13,843 bases of DNA. Origin: Desulfobacteraceae bacterium UBA5616. GTDB taxonomy: Bacteria > Desulfobacterota > Desulfobacteria > Desulfobacterales > UBA5616. Shown in pieces: positions 13,660-13,843 of this stretch. Location: assembly GCA_002423615.1 (NCBI GenBank), contig DIKO01000115.1, positions 13,517 to 27,359 of the forward strand, given 5' to 3'. The position numbers and the translations under genes are program-made. Position 1 is the stretch's first letter. Each line of letters opens with the position of its first letter. The notes under the pieces are model-generated. The model ran no database searches and was not told the DNA's origin. It saw only the letters and a program-made list of their open reading frames with translations.

Positions 13660-13692
13660 TGATCCAGGTCATCCCGGCGCCGCCCAAGGGAA

Positions 13693-13726
13693 GGCTGTGC
13701 ATCTACAGCCCTTTTCGGCCGAAAAG
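13693..13726 (+). repeat. Two adjacent inverted repeats near the window end
   Basis: GGCTGT-GCATCT-ACAGCC (13693-13710) is followed directly by the perfect 16-bp palindrome CTTTTCGGCCGAAAAG (13711-13726). The first hairpin plus the following CTTTT resembles a short intrinsic terminator on the + strand. The rest of the window to 13843 is AT-rich at its end and shows no credible gene. Confidence 0.45.
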
Positions 13727-13843
13727 CCGCTCCTCCCGGATTTCCCCCGCATGAATCCTTGAGATCTTCATAGTTCTTGGCACACATCCTGAAATTGAAC
13801 CACGAACCGTCGAAAAAAATTGGAAATATAATTATTAATTAAA

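Noticed and set aside
13569..13787. 72-codon minus-strand frame starting MCAKNYEDLKDS
   Set aside because: It crosses the efpL terminator-like repeat and the palindrome and runs antisense into efpL. Its composition is Arg/Pro/Gly-rich without any family resemblance.
1..13843. Mobile element, CRISPR array or phage remnant
   Set aside because: No transposase, integrase, terminal repeats, spacer-repeat pattern or tRNA was seen. The antitoxin-like gene alone does not show an island.

Overview
The window looks like chromosomal DNA of an anaerobic member of the Desulfobacterota (formerly Deltaproteobacteria, Desulfobacterales-like). This is inferred from gene content rather than from any rRNA or marker gene: a sigma-54 response regulator with a sigma-54 operon, cytidylate-kinase-like proteins, an SLC13 permease carrying TrkA-C domains, a putative molybdenum carrier joined to a DUF6794-type tail, and an OFA-like MFS transporter. 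No rRNA, tRNA, CRISPR array, transposase or integrase was seen.

Left edge (1-1345, + strand). The window opens inside a membrane-anchored protein of unknown function, which ends at a 13-bp hairpin. A decayed histidine kinase follows: a 7TM sensor start welded to the very end of an HATPase domain. It runs into the tail of an intact kinase on the other strand.

Central regulon (1361-9071, - strand). Reading along the minus strand, a sigma-54 response regulator (7689-9071) comes first, then a 224-bp regulatory gap. The gap holds a consensus -24/-12 sigma-54 promoter (7493-7508) and a pair of 16-bp direct repeats 169-205 bp upstream of the predicted start. The promoter should drive a six-gene unit: universal stress protein, SLC13/TrkA-C permease, two tandem cytidylate-kinase-like proteins with BON-like tails, a single-domain response regulator and a HAMP histidine kinase. 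The simplest reading is a transport and stress unit that encodes its own phosphorelay and is switched on by the neighbouring activator. This is inference; the signal and the transported ion are unknown.

Right part. On the + strand a small cupin and an OFA-like MFS transporter form a pair (9254-10923). They converge on a minus-strand molybdenum-carrier-like/DUF6794 protein (10940-11788). A 410-bp AT-rich gap with several inverted repeats follows. Next is an unusual protein with two successive ribbon-helix-helix segments (MazE/CopG-like, then RelB/DinJ-like) and no recognisable toxin beside it. It is preceded by a good sigma-70 promoter whose -10 box overlaps a 34-bp dyad. A GlsB/YeaQ-type membrane protein follows.

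Finally, a TTGACA promoter precedes a four-cysteine 47-codon gene and efpL, the EF-P-like translation factor (TTG start). A terminator-like inverted repeat and further palindromes follow efpL. The least-described items are the sigma-54 unit with its paired kinase-like proteins, the double ribbon-helix-helix protein, and the small cysteine protein linked to efpL.
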